DNA from: an uncultured Elusimicrobiales bacterium
GTDB lineage: Bacteria; Elusimicrobiota; Elusimicrobia; Elusimicrobiales; Elusimicrobiaceae
Direction of reading: 5' to 3'
Assembly: GCA_944324115.1 (NCBI GenBank)
Contig: CALUVB010000006.1
Coordinates: 1-34,270 of the forward strand
DNA: 34,270 nucleotides
In this document: in pieces, positions 13,873-21,596 of the stretch
Layout of the letters: the number at the start of each line of letters is the position of its first letter
How positions within the stretch are numbered: the first letter of the stretch is position 1
Position numbers and translations under genes: made by a program
The notes under the pieces: model-generated
What the model saw: only the letters and a program-made list of their open reading frames with translations
What the model was told of the DNA's origin: nothing
Database searches by the model: none

Positions 13873-14982
13873 ATGGCGCAGATAGAGATCCAAGATGCAG
13901 AAAAACAGCTTAAATCATTTGTTCAATTTCCTTTTGATTTATATAAAAATGACCCCTATTGGGTGGGGGAGCTGAAAGCGGATACGCTGAAATTACTGCG
14001 GCCTAAAAATACCTTTTGGAGCCATGCGCGGCGTAAATTATTGCTGGCATATAAAGACGGCCAGGTGGCGGGCCGGCTGTGCGTGTTGGTAAATGACACA
14101 TACAACAACTATCATAAAGAGAATATCGGTTTTTTCGGATTTTTTGACTGTATCAATGATAAAGCCGTTTCTTGCGCCCTGTTTGAAGAAGGGGAAAAGT
14201 GGTTGCGTACACAAGGAGTGCAAGCCGTGCGCGGGCCAGCCAATCCTTCTTCCAACCATGTTTATGGGTTGCTGACGGACAGCTTTGAGCAAATGCCTGC
14301 TATTATGATGCCATATAATTATCCGTATTATATGGAGTTACTAGAAGCTGCTGGATTTGCAAAAGCAAAAGATTTGCTGGCGTTTAAACGTACGCGTGAT
14401 GACAAATTTTCTGCATTGTTTGAGAAAATAGTGGCTCGTGCGGCGCGCGTTAAAGGTTTGACGCTGCGGCGGTTGAATTTAAAAAAACTAAAGCAAGAGG
14501 CTTCTATTATCCGTAAAATTTATAATGAGGCCTGGGCGGAGAACTGGGGGCATACGCCGCTGTCTGAGGAAGAAATGCAAGACATGGTGCGGGAGCTGAA
14601 GTGGGTAGTGCGCTCCGAAGGCACCTGCGTGGCGGAAGTAGACGGTGTACCGGCCGGATTTTATATTGCCATTCCCAATATGAATCATGTGTTAAAAATT
14701 TTGCGCGGTAGCTTGTTCAATCCTTGGCGTACGTTGCGTGCTCTGTTGGCTTGGCCTAAGATACGTGACGCACGTTTAATTATGTTGGGGGTGGAGCCGG
14801 GGTTCCGCAAGCGCGGTATAGACTTGGTGCTGATTAAGCATATTGTAGAATACGGCGTAGCCATATGGGACGAAGCGGAACTGTCGTGGATTTTAGAAGA
14901 TAATGAGGGCATTATCCGCGCCATGACGGAGGCGGGGTGTTATCAAACCAAGCGCTATCGTCTGTATCAGAAGCCACTTTAG
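13873..14982 (+). CDS. GNAT-fold N-acyltransferase, YghO family, candidate bacterial ceramide synthase
   Basis: The protein is 369 residues. Typical stretches of this family are visible: KSFVQFPFDLYKNDPYWV near the N-terminus, GRLCVLVNDTYN, IGFFGFFDCIND, WLRTQGVQAVRGPANPSSN, YNYPYYMELLEAAGF and a GNAT-like cofactor region LIMLGVEPGFRKRGIDLVLI at about residues 295-315. As I recall, the bacterial ceramide synthase described in Caulobacter belongs to this family. Its position next to an SPT-like gene supports N-acylation of a sphingoid base (inference). The frame is open from 13843, but the ATG at 13873 has GGAGGGAG 3 nt upstream and is preferred. A strong terminator follows. Confidence 0.8.
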   Translation: MAQIEIQDAEKQLKSFVQFPFDLYKNDPYWVGELKADTLKLLRPKNTFWSHARRKLLLAYKDGQVAGRLCVLVNDTYNNYHKENIGFFGFFDCINDKAVSCALFEEGEKWLRTQGVQAVRGPANPSSNHVYGLLTDSFEQMPAIMMPYNYPYYMELLEAAGFAKAKDLLAFKRTRDDKFSALFEKIVARAARVKGLTLRRLNLKKLKQEASIIRKIYNEAWAENWGHTPLSEEEMQDMVRELKWVVRSEGTCVAEVDGVPAGFYIAIPNMNHVLKILRGSLFNPWRTLRALLAWPKIRDARLIMLGVEPGFRKRGIDLVLIKHIVEYGVAIWDEAELSWILEDNEGIIRAMTEAGCYQTKRYRLYQKPL

Positions 14983-15014
14983 CATGCTGCATCACAAAGG
15001 TCTTGTTCATTGAT

Positions 15015-15038
15015 CCCCCAGCCTGTCTGGGGGTTTTT
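15015..15038 (+). terminator. Strong intrinsic terminator
   Basis: CCCCCAG (15015-15021) and CTGGGGG (15027-15033) with a 5-nt loop are followed by TTTTT, 32 nt after the acyltransferase stop. Confidence 0.92.
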
Positions 15039-15250
15039 CTATGGACTGATTTCTTAGAAGGTATTTCAGACAGGGTAGAAAAGTGTGTAAAAGAATGGGT
15101 TATCGTAAGAAAAGGACCAATGTGTGTTAGGCCAGTTGCTATTGGCTGTTGGCTATTTGCCAGGTACTGGGCAAAATCCAACACTGCTTTTGCAAAATAA
15201 TTAGAAATAACGGATCTGGCCTGGTCCTGTTAGGCGGGGCATTATATGCC
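15039..15250. other. Intergenic region upstream of pilin A
   Basis: About 210 nt with no supported gene between the terminator and the pilin promoter. A short dyad GGCAT-TAT-ATGCC (15238-15250) abuts the -35 box of pilin A. A plus-strand frame running through here (15149-15637) overlaps the pilin in another frame and is a shadow. Confidence 0.45.
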
Positions 15251-15278
15251 TTGCATTGTTTTTTTTTTTTGATACATT
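15251..15278 (+). promoter_or_regulatory. Pilin A promoter with a 12-T spacer
   Basis: TTGCAT (15251-15256), a 16-nt spacer made of TG, twelve T (15259-15270) and GA, then TACATT (15273-15278). Only 6 nt separate the -10 from the ATG at 15285, which predicts transcription starting at or next to the start codon. The same geometry recurs before pilin B. Confidence 0.6.
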
Positions 15279-15306
15279 TTGTTTATGAACAAAATGTATC
15301 AAAAAA
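15265..15306 (+). repeat. 19-bp perfect inverted repeat around the pilin A start codon
   Basis: TTTTTTGATACATTTTGTT (15265-15283) is the exact reverse complement of 15288-15306. The 4-nt centre is TATG, so the start ATG (15285-15287) lies at the loop. The left arm contains the T-tract end and -10 box; the right arm encodes residues 2-8 of the prepilin. Confidence 0.9.
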
Positions 15307-15812
15307 GTACCCTACAACAGCAAAATGCTGCTGTGCACCATATAAGTGGTTTTACATTGATAGAACTATTAGTAGTTGTGTTGATTATTGGTATTTTAGC
15401 GGCGGTGGCATTGCCTCAATATCAGAAAGCAGTCTGGAAAGCCCGCACCGCAGAAGTACAGCAAATGTTGCACAGTTTAAAGAGAGCCTATCAATTGTGT
15501 ATGTTAGAAAATCCCGATGGAGAAGCCTGCCGAGGAGAGAATTTTTGGCAGAATATGTCTTGGACTGTCCCTGGGGAAGTGAGTACAAACTGCGAAGGGG
15601 GCTTGGTTTGCTTCCGCACCCAGCATTGGAGTTATGAAGATGCGGATGGAGACGTATTTGTATTTCCGTTGGAAAATAATCGTATAAATAAAAATTTACA
15701 TTTGACGCTTTCTCTTTATGTCTCTGTGTATGAAGATGTGACATGTGAAGACGACCAAGGAGTTAGTCAGGGAAATGATTTTAAAGGATACTGCAAAGCA
15801 ATGGGTTTCTGA
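15285..15812 (+). CDS. Type IV pilin A
   Basis: This prepilin has 175 residues. A 22-residue leader ([22 protein letters not shown]) ends at the prepilin peptidase site, before [10 protein letters not shown]; Glu is the fifth mature residue. The hydrophobic N-terminal helix runs into [21 protein letters not shown]. The globular domain has six cysteines ([28 protein letters not shown] and GYCKAMGF) and is acidic, unlike the other two pilins outside the N-terminus. No Shine-Dalgarno precedes the ATG, and the start codon is in the loop of a perfect inverted repeat. The frame is open from a TTG at 15279, but the ATG at 15285 matches pilin B (MSKIYQK) exactly in leader length. It is an independent unit, flanked by terminator-like hairpins. 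Confidence 0.93.
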   Translation: MNKMYQKSTLQQQNAAVHHISGFTLIELLVVVLIIGILAAVALPQYQKAVWKARTAEVQQMLHSLKRAYQLCMLENPDGEACRGENFWQNMSWTVPGEVSTNCEGGLVCFRTQHWSYEDADGDVFVFPLENNRINKNLHLTLSLYVSVYEDVTCEDDQGVSQGNDFKGYCKAMGF

Positions 15813-15832
15813 CAAATAAGTGGAATTGTATT

Positions 15833-15867
15833 AATACGCTCCCGCAGGTTACTTGCGGGAGCGTATT
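15833..15867. terminator. Long hairpin after pilin A, probably bidirectional terminator
   Basis: A 14-bp perfect stem (15833-15846 with 15854-15867; core ACGCTCCCGCA) has a 7-nt loop. It lies 20 nt past the pilin stop, between convergent genes. T-tracts on either side are weak. Confidence 0.75.
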
Positions 15868-16001
15868 CTATGAGGTATGAAGGATTCTGCTGTTTGGTTG
15901 GTATTATAAGAAAAACAAATTAAAGAAGAGAAAAACAAGCAGACTTCCGCTGTCCATTGTTGTTCCCTTGAAAGAGGCGGTGGGGAGAGAATGTGGAGAA
16001 T

Positions 16002-16910
16002 TTATTTTTTAGTAACCCGTTTCCATGCCGCTTCAAAGTCCGCCGGGACAGGTGCCTCAAAGACAAGTGTTCTTTTGCTAAAGGGGTGCTGAAACTCCAG
16101 CCGCCGCGCGTGCAGCATGAGCCGCTCTGCCGTGGCGCCTTTATACAACCAGTCTCCCAACACCGGGTATCCCAGCCAACTTAAATGTACGCGCAACTGA
16201 TTGGTGCGGCCGGTGCGGGGATAAAGCTCTACATAAGTAAATCCATTTTTGCGTTGCAAGACCTTGTATTCTGTTACTGCTTCGCGGCCTACATCGGAGG
16301 CTTTAATTTTCCCGCCTGCCACCCGCCCAATGGGTACATTTATTGTGCCGCTTTCGTCTGGGATTTCTCCGCAAGCGATTGCGTGATAGGTCTTGTGCAC
16401 ATCGCGATTGGCGAACAGATCCGTCATGGCGGTCTGAAAGTTTGTATTTTTGGCCAACAGCATGACGCCGCTGGTCTCTCGGTCCAAGCGGTGTACCAAG
16501 CCTGCGCGCGGGGTGCCCGGCTCAAATCCTTTGGGTGGGGCGGCCAACACCAGAGAGACTAATGTTTCTTCCGCTGCAAAAGCCGCTTCCGGGCTGGTTT
16601 CCCAAATAGGACTCTGCGGATGTACCAACATGCCGGCTGGTTTGTTGATGACAAAGTAATCTTTTCCTTGCGCTATAATTAAATCGGAAAGTTTGCCGCT
16701 TTGTTCCTGTGCAGTAGGCAATTCAATTTCCACGGTTTCTCCGGTTTGCAGCGGCCAGGAGGGTTTTACTTTTTTCCCGTTCACCGTAATTTTGCCTTCT
16801 TTTATCATCTTTTGTACTAATGCCCGCGAAAATTGCGGCAGTTCATCAGTGGCAAAAATGTCTAAACGGCGGGAGTAGCCCGCAAAATCAAGAATTTTTT
16901 TATCCGGCAT
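16002..16910 (-). CDS. RluA/RluD family 23S rRNA pseudouridine synthase
   Basis: The enzyme converts specific uridines in rRNA to pseudouridine. It has 302 residues: an N-terminal S4 RNA-binding domain (residues about 12-75, RRLDIFATDELPQFSRALVQKMIKEGKITVNGKKV) and then the catalytic domain. The signature HRLDRETSGVMLLAKN contains the catalytic Asp. INKPAGMLVHP and GRTNQLRVHLSWLGYPVLGD are further family motifs. It is the last gene of the minus-strand block and its ATG overlaps the lgt stop by 11 nt. Whether it is RluD, RluC or another subfamily is not decidable by eye. Confidence 0.93.
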   Translation of the reverse strand: MPDKKILDFAGYSRRLDIFATDELPQFSRALVQKMIKEGKITVNGKKVKPSWPLQTGETVEIELPTAQEQSGKLSDLIIAQGKDYFVINKPAGMLVHPQSPIWETSPEAAFAAEETLVSLVLAAPPKGFEPGTPRAGLVHRLDRETSGVMLLAKNTNFQTAMTDLFANRDVHKTYHAIACGEIPDESGTINVPIGRVAGGKIKASDVGREAVTEYKVLQRKNGFTYVELYPRTGRTNQLRVHLSWLGYPVLGDWLYKGATAERLMLHARRLEFQHPFSKRTLVFEAPVPADFEAAWKRVTKK

Positions 16911-17691
16911 GATTCGTATCCTTTTTCAAAAAGCACATAACCGTCACCGTAACAATAATGGTCAGCACGGAAATCAGCTGTGAGGGGGAAAGCCCCAGTA
17001 TGTATTCGCCGCGGAAGTCTCCACGGAAAAATTCTATCACAAAACGAATTATACAGTAGCCAATTAAATAGGCTGCTAATACAGCGCCATTTTTGTGTGG
17101 TTTTTTGTAATAGTATTGTAAAATAAAAAACAAAATCAAGTTGGCTATTACTTCGTAGAGTTGCGTGGGGTGCAGTGGGGTGGTGCCCAGATATTGCGGA
17201 GCTACCAAGCTGTGCGGGTCGGTAAACGTGACGCCCCAAGGCAGAGTGGTCGGTTTGCCATAACAGCACCCCGCCAAGAAACAGCCAGTGCGGCCAATGG
17301 CGTGTCCAATAGGGAGCCCGACAATAAAAAAATCAGCCGTAGGCAACACGGCCAATTTTTTCTTCTTTAAATAAAAGAGCAGTGCGGCAATAGCTGTTAC
17401 GGCTCCGCCAAAGAATACAAAACCGTAGCGGAAATTTTTAATCGCGTAGTTCAAACGTTCTGCAAAAGTGGTTCCCATCTCCTGCCAAGATACCAGGATA
17501 TAAAGCAGCTTTGCCCCAAGTAAGGCCGATACAAACGCAATAAAAATAATATTCCAGAAGGTGTCTTTGTCTAGCTTTATATAATGAAGGCGTTTATATA
17601 AATACCACGCCGCCGCCATATAGGCCAGCGCGGTCATGAGTCCGTAAGAGGCTAGCTCAAAAGAGCCGATTTTAAATAGGATAGGGTGCAT
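16900..17691 (-). CDS. lgt: Prolipoprotein diacylglyceryl transferase
   Basis: Lgt attaches diacylglycerol from phosphatidylglycerol to the lipobox cysteine of prolipoproteins in the inner membrane; a likely client is the lipoprotein encoded at 22626. The 263 residues show about seven transmembrane segments. The Lgt signature is present as GHAIGRTGCFLAGCCYGKP (with the essential Arg), and HPTQLYE follows. The N-terminal HPILFKIGSFELASYGLM is typical. It starts within the stop of the MBL hydrolase gene (TAATG overlap), so the three genes MBL - lgt - rlu are tightly coupled. Confidence 0.95.
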   Translation of the reverse strand: MHPILFKIGSFELASYGLMTALAYMAAAWYLYKRLHYIKLDKDTFWNIIFIAFVSALLGAKLLYILVSWQEMGTTFAERLNYAIKNFRYGFVFFGGAVTAIAALLFYLKKKKLAVLPTADFFIVGLPIGHAIGRTGCFLAGCCYGKPTTLPWGVTFTDPHSLVAPQYLGTTPLHPTQLYEVIANLILFFILQYYYKKPHKNGAVLAAYLIGYCIIRFVIEFFRGDFRGEYILGLSPSQLISVLTIIVTVTVMCFLKKDTNHAG

Positions 17692-18302
17692 TAGCTGATT
17701 ACCTTTTCATCTTTAATGGCGCTGCGCATAAACGGATTGGTGGCGCGTTCATAGCCGATATTAGAGGAACATTTTCCTCCGTAGCTGTGGCCAGCAAACA
17801 CCCGGGTGTCTTCCGGCAGTTTGGAAAGGGTAAGCAAGCTTTTGCGCATGGCCCTCGGATCGGAAGAAGGCAAATCCACCCGGCCGCAGGCTCCCGGAAA
17901 CAGTGTATCCCCCGTAAAGACCGCATCGGCTATTTGCAGACATACGCCGCCGGCCGTATGACCGGGGGTAGGTATAATATGTATGGCAAAAGGGCCTATT
18001 TTTATGTCTTGTGCTCCGTCATAGGGCTGCAGCACGTCTTCAGGCAGTCCGCTTAAAAGCACGTCGTTTTTTTCTATATATGCTTTTAAGCCGTGAGCGC
18101 GGAGCAGTTGCTCAGACTCTTTGACATGGTCAAAATGTCCGTGTGTAAAAAATACCGCCCGCAAGTCGGCTCCCTTTGTCTTGAGAGTATGCTCAATGTA
18201 ATTCATATCCCAAGCTGGATCAATAAGCAAAGCGTCGTGGCCTTGTGTAAGTAAATATGTACAGTTGGCCATGGGGCCTAATTCCAATACTTCTATATTC
18301 AT
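17691..18302 (-). CDS. MBL-fold metallohydrolase (glyoxalase II-like)
   Basis: This is a metallo-beta-lactamase-fold hydrolase of 203 residues. Metal ligands follow the class: THGHFDH (HxHxDH), PGHTAGG, FTGDTLF with the bridging Asp, and a final His in FAGHSYGG. The C-terminal YERATNPFM resembles the E..NP ending of hydroxyacylglutathione hydrolases and persulfide dioxygenases. The HSYGG form differs from the more usual GHGP and leans towards the persulfide-dioxygenase-like subgroup. The substrate is not predictable. It is the first gene of the overlapping MBL - lgt - rlu unit, 70 nt downstream of ftsB. Confidence 0.88.
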   Translation of the reverse strand: MNIEVLELGPMANCTYLLTQGHDALLIDPAWDMNYIEHTLKTKGADLRAVFFTHGHFDHVKESEQLLRAHGLKAYIEKNDVLLSGLPEDVLQPYDGAQDIKIGPFAIHIIPTPGHTAGGVCLQIADAVFTGDTLFPGACGRVDLPSSDPRAMRKSLLTLSKLPEDTRVFAGHSYGGKCSSNIGYERATNPFMRSAIKDEKVIS

Positions 18303-18372
18303 GACAATATCCTTATTATTTGGTCTTTGGTGTGGAATAAACAGCCGTGCCTGCGGGCGCGGGGAATCTGTT

Positions 18373-18669
18373 TCAGTCTGCTTTAAAACGAAATTCCGTC
18401 TCTCCCGGTTTAGACATATGGTATTCCACCCGCGCTACCCGCTCTAAATAAACCGGGTCTTGTTTTTTAAGCAGAGACAGCTTTTTCTGCAGCTGTTCAT
18501 ATTGCTGGTCCAGTTGTATGGTCTGGCGGCTTAAATTTTTGAGCTCTATTTTATTGTGTATCAAACTGATAAACGTATCTCCCAAAAACAAGCAAACCGC
18601 TACCACCGCCAAAGCGGCGATGGTAAGCAATTTGCGGTTGCGTACAATGAGCGTTTTTAAGTCTTTCAT
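18373..18669 (-). CDS. ftsB: FtsB/DivIC-type cell division protein
   Basis: This is a small bitopic division protein of 98 residues. A short basic cytoplasmic N-terminus (MKDLKTLIVRNRK) precedes one transmembrane helix (LLTIAALAVVAVCLFLGDTF). A periplasmic coiled coil (residues about 38-70, LKNLSRQTIQLDQQYEQLQKKL) and the DPVYLERVARVEYHMSKPGE segment follow; the latter matches the septum formation initiator family ending. By family it links with FtsL and FtsQ in the divisome. The ATG at 18669 overlaps the enolase stop (ATGA). The eno-ftsB neighbourhood is also seen in proteobacteria, which supports the call. A start at 18699 inside eno is possible but less natural. Confidence 0.88.
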   Translation of the reverse strand: MKDLKTLIVRNRKLLTIAALAVVAVCLFLGDTFISLIHNKIELKNLSRQTIQLDQQYEQLQKKLSLLKKQDPVYLERVARVEYHMSKPGETEFRFKAD

Positions 18670-19937
18670 TTTTTGAATGCTTTGTTTTTGGCGTAACAAG
18701 CCTTTTTCCCCAATTCGTGTTCTATTTGCAACAAGCGGTTATATTTGGCGGTCCGTTCCGCCCGGGCCGGTGCACCGGTTTTGATGGCGCCGGCATTGGT
18801 GGCTACGGCTAAATCAGCGATAAAACTGTCTTCTGTTTCACCGGAGCGGTGAGAAATAATACACGAATAACGGGCTTTATGGGCGGCCAGAATAACATCT
18901 ATCGTTTCCGACACGGTGCCAATTTGGTTGAGTTTAATCAAAATGGCATTGGCCGCCTTTTGTTCAATCCCCATTTGCAGACGAACAGGGTTGGTAACGA
19001 ACAAATCATCTCCCACAAGGCGGATTTTCCGCCCCAGTTGGGCCGTAATATGCTGCCAGCCAGCCCAGTCGTCTTCTTGCAGAGGATCTTCTATGGATAT
19101 AATGGGGAATTTTTGGCACCATTTTTCATAAATTCGGCTCATTTGCTGGGAAGTATAGGTTTGGTTTTCAAAATGATATTTCCCATTTTTGTAAAATTCG
19201 CTGGCAGCACAGTCCATGGCTAAAGACATAGACGAGTGTTTTGCTTTTTTGCAGGCAGCAACCAGTGTCTTGAGCACATCTTCGTGTTTGGCAATTTTGG
19301 GGGCAAAGCCTCCCTCATCACCCACAGCTGTTACCTGGCCGTTTTCTTTTAGAATGTCTTTTAATGCGTGGTATGTCTGGCTGGCCCATTGGAGCGCTTC
19401 GGAAAAGCTGTTGGCTTGGGCCGGTACAATCATAAATTCCTGTACGTCTAACCCGGAGTCGGCATGTTTGCCGCCGTTGATGATATTCAGCATAGGGGTC
19501 GGCAGCAGGTATTGCTTGCTGTTTAGGCCGTAACAATTGCGTATATGTTTATAAAGGGGAACGCCTTCGCTTTGCGCGCCGGCCCGCAGTACTGCCATAG
19601 ATACGGCCAACATGGCATTGGCGCCAAGTTTGCTTTTGTTCTCCGTTCCGTCTAGGGCAATCATCGTGTCATCTAAGAGGCGGATATCGTTGGCTTGTAT
19701 GGAGCTTAACTGTTTGGCGATTTTGCTGATATTGGCAACGGCTTTTAAAACTCCTTTGCCATTATAGCGCGTGCCGCCGTCGCGCAGCTCCAGCGCTTCA
19801 TGTGAGCCGGTGCTGGCACCGCTGGGCACCATGGCGGTGGCTGTGCTTCCGTCATCTAAAACAACATCGGCGGCTACTGTCGGGTATCCGCGGGAATCCA
19901 ATACTTCTCTGCCGGTTATTTTTTTTATCCGGGCCAT
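18666..19937 (-). CDS. eno: Enolase
   Basis: Enolase interconverts 2-phosphoglycerate and phosphoenolpyruvate in glycolysis. It is full length at 423 residues. The N-terminal domain has REVLDSRGYPTV and the substrate loop MVPSGASTGSHEALELRD. The barrel contains AVGDEGGFAP, the Mg-binding SIEDPL and VGDDLFVTNP, the catalytic-lysine strand ILIKLNQIGTVSE, and SHRSGETEDSFIADLAVA. All expected catalytic motifs are intact. GGGGG precedes the ATG on the minus strand. It lies 26 nt downstream of the phosphohexomutase, making a central-carbon pair, and overlaps ftsB. Confidence 0.97.
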   Translation of the reverse strand: MARIKKITGREVLDSRGYPTVAADVVLDDGSTATAMVPSGASTGSHEALELRDGGTRYNGKGVLKAVANISKIAKQLSSIQANDIRLLDDTMIALDGTENKSKLGANAMLAVSMAVLRAGAQSEGVPLYKHIRNCYGLNSKQYLLPTPMLNIINGGKHADSGLDVQEFMIVPAQANSFSEALQWASQTYHALKDILKENGQVTAVGDEGGFAPKIAKHEDVLKTLVAACKKAKHSSMSLAMDCAASEFYKNGKYHFENQTYTSQQMSRIYEKWCQKFPIISIEDPLQEDDWAGWQHITAQLGRKIRLVGDDLFVTNPVRLQMGIEQKAANAILIKLNQIGTVSETIDVILAAHKARYSCIISHRSGETEDSFIADLAVATNAGAIKTGAPARAERTAKYNRLLQIEHELGKKACYAKNKAFKK

Positions 19938-19963
19938 ATAACCCCCTTCGCCTAGGTTGCGTG

Positions 19964-21451
19964 CTAGACGATACTGTCTATGATTTTTTTGCCTTCCTTG
20001 ATTAATACAGCGGGCAATTTTTCATCGGGCGCTTCCGCATACAAACGTATGCGCCGCTCCGTGCTTGACGGGCGTATTGCCAGCCAGCTGCCTCCCTTCA
20101 AAATGAATTTGAAGCCGTCTGTGGAATCTATGCGCCACACGGAGGTCTTATTAATAGCCAGGGGGGGCTTAATGTCCAAGCGCTCCATGATGCGGTTGAT
20201 TTCAGTTTCCGTTTTGGGGATACTGACTTTTTGGTCATACATGGGGCGATATTGTTTGTAGAAATCTTTACGCAGCTGTTTGAGTGTTTTGCCTTCCACA
20301 GCCAGCATATCAATGATTAGAAAACAAGCTAATAGCCCGTCTTTGTCCGGGATATGATTGGCTACGGCGATGCCGCCGGATTCTTCCATACCCATAATAT
20401 ACTGGCCGGTGGTCATCAATTCGGTGATATATTTAAATCCGACTGGCGTTTCCCGCATCATCAGTCCATGCGCTTTGGCTACTTGGTCAAAAAGCGTAGA
20501 GGTAATCACGCTTCTTACCACACGCCCCTTCAGCTTTTTGTTTTTGACCATATGGTGCAAAAGCATAGGGCCGATTTCGTTAGGAGAAATCCATTCCCCG
20601 TCGGAATCTATAAGGCCGAATTTGTCACAGTCTGGGTTGCAGGCAATACCCAGGTGCATTTTTTTGGATAGGACCAGCTTTTTGAGGCCTTCCAAACTGA
20701 CCGGGCCGGCATTGGGCACTTTGCCGCCGAAGAGCACATCAGTCCCTTCATCTAAGGCTTCCACCGTCACGCCGTATTTTTCCAACGGCGTGCGGAAATA
20801 ATATTGAGCCGTGCCAAACAGCGGATCCAAAGCGATTTTTAATTTGGCTTTTTTTAGGGCTTTGCCGTCTAAAAGCTTTTCCAAATGCGCCATATATTCT
20901 TTTTTGAGGGAATTGGTGGGTATGACGGCGGAATTCAAATGATCAAATTCCGTGGAAGAAGTTCTGAGCACTTGGGCGGCCGGCCCGGGGGTGCGTTTTT
21001 CAATGTCTTCCACAATTTCATTGTTGGCGATGCCGCCGTAATACGCAATCCATTTAAGCCCGCAGACATGGTATTCCGCTTCGCTCCCGGTAATAACGAC
21101 GGCCCCCACGGCGGCTTCTTTAAGTACATTCCATTCCGCTACCGGAGTGGGCAAAGGTTCATCAGCCATTTTGACGCTAATCCCGTTGGCCAAAAAAGCA
21201 TTGGCAGCCACATAGGCCAGCTGTTTGGAAAGGAAACGGGTGTCATAGCCGATAATCACCAACGGTTTTTTGGGTTTTTTACCTTGTTCTTGGCAGTGTT
21301 TCTGATAGCCGCTGCCTTCAAAACCATAAAAAGAGTTTTCCAAAATATGGTCGGAAATCCCGAATGCAAGACGCTGGACGGACTGGGCGGTTAGGCCCTC
21401 GGCAATGACCGCCCGGAAACCGGATGTACTAAATTTGATATCTTCGCTCAT
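19964..21451 (-). CDS. Alpha-D-phosphohexomutase family protein with altered active-site loops
   Basis: The 495 residues have the four-domain phosphoglucomutase/phosphomannomutase architecture: KFSTSGFRAVIAEG at the N-terminus, sugar loop GMEESGGIAVANHIPDKDG, and C-terminal phosphate loop RPSSTERRIRLYAEA. Two key loops are changed. The phosphoserine loop, normally TASHNP, reads TGSEAEY with Ser123 kept but His-Asn-Pro lost. The metal loop, normally DPDADR or DGDGDR, reads NPDCDK (272-277), replacing the first Asp by Asn and Arg by Lys. The gene is otherwise intact and in an expressed position before eno. It may be a divergent mutase of changed specificity or reduced activity. A TATAAT 9 nt before the ATG and no ribosome site suggest an almost leaderless mRNA. 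Confidence 0.88.
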   Translation of the reverse strand: MSEDIKFSTSGFRAVIAEGLTAQSVQRLAFGISDHILENSFYGFEGSGYQKHCQEQGKKPKKPLVIIGYDTRFLSKQLAYVAANAFLANGISVKMADEPLPTPVAEWNVLKEAAVGAVVITGSEAEYHVCGLKWIAYYGGIANNEIVEDIEKRTPGPAAQVLRTSSTEFDHLNSAVIPTNSLKKEYMAHLEKLLDGKALKKAKLKIALDPLFGTAQYYFRTPLEKYGVTVEALDEGTDVLFGGKVPNAGPVSLEGLKKLVLSKKMHLGIACNPDCDKFGLIDSDGEWISPNEIGPMLLHHMVKNKKLKGRVVRSVITSTLFDQVAKAHGLMMRETPVGFKYITELMTTGQYIMGMEESGGIAVANHIPDKDGLLACFLIIDMLAVEGKTLKQLRKDFYKQYRPMYDQKVSIPKTETEINRIMERLDIKPPLAINKTSVWRIDSTDGFKFILKGGSWLAIRPSSTERRIRLYAEAPDEKLPAVLIKEGKKIIDSIV

Positions 21452-21460
21452 AGTGCTGGT

Positions 21461-21466
21461 ATTATA
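21461..21466 (-). promoter_or_regulatory. -10 box of the phosphohexomutase gene
   Basis: On the minus strand TATAAT ends 9 nt before the ATG at 21451, so the transcript would have a leader of only a few nucleotides. No matching -35 is evident. Confidence 0.45.
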
Positions 21467-21596
21467 CTAAAAAAATGGCCTTTTTTCATTTTTTCTTACC
21501 TTATATATGCAAAAAATTTTTCCACTTTGGCAAGAGGCGTTTGACGGGGGTACAAAAATGATAAAATAAAAAAGGTTTAAAGGCAGGATATTGCAC

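Noticed and set aside
15265-15306. Pilin dyad as an intrinsic terminator or transposon end
   Set aside because: The T-run is in the left arm and pairs with the A-run, so no free U-tract follows. There is no transposase or target duplication nearby.
15149-15637. 162-codon plus-strand frame overlapping pilin A
   Set aside because: It is a shadow of the pilin gene in another frame. It crosses the promoter and T-tract and contains no domain.
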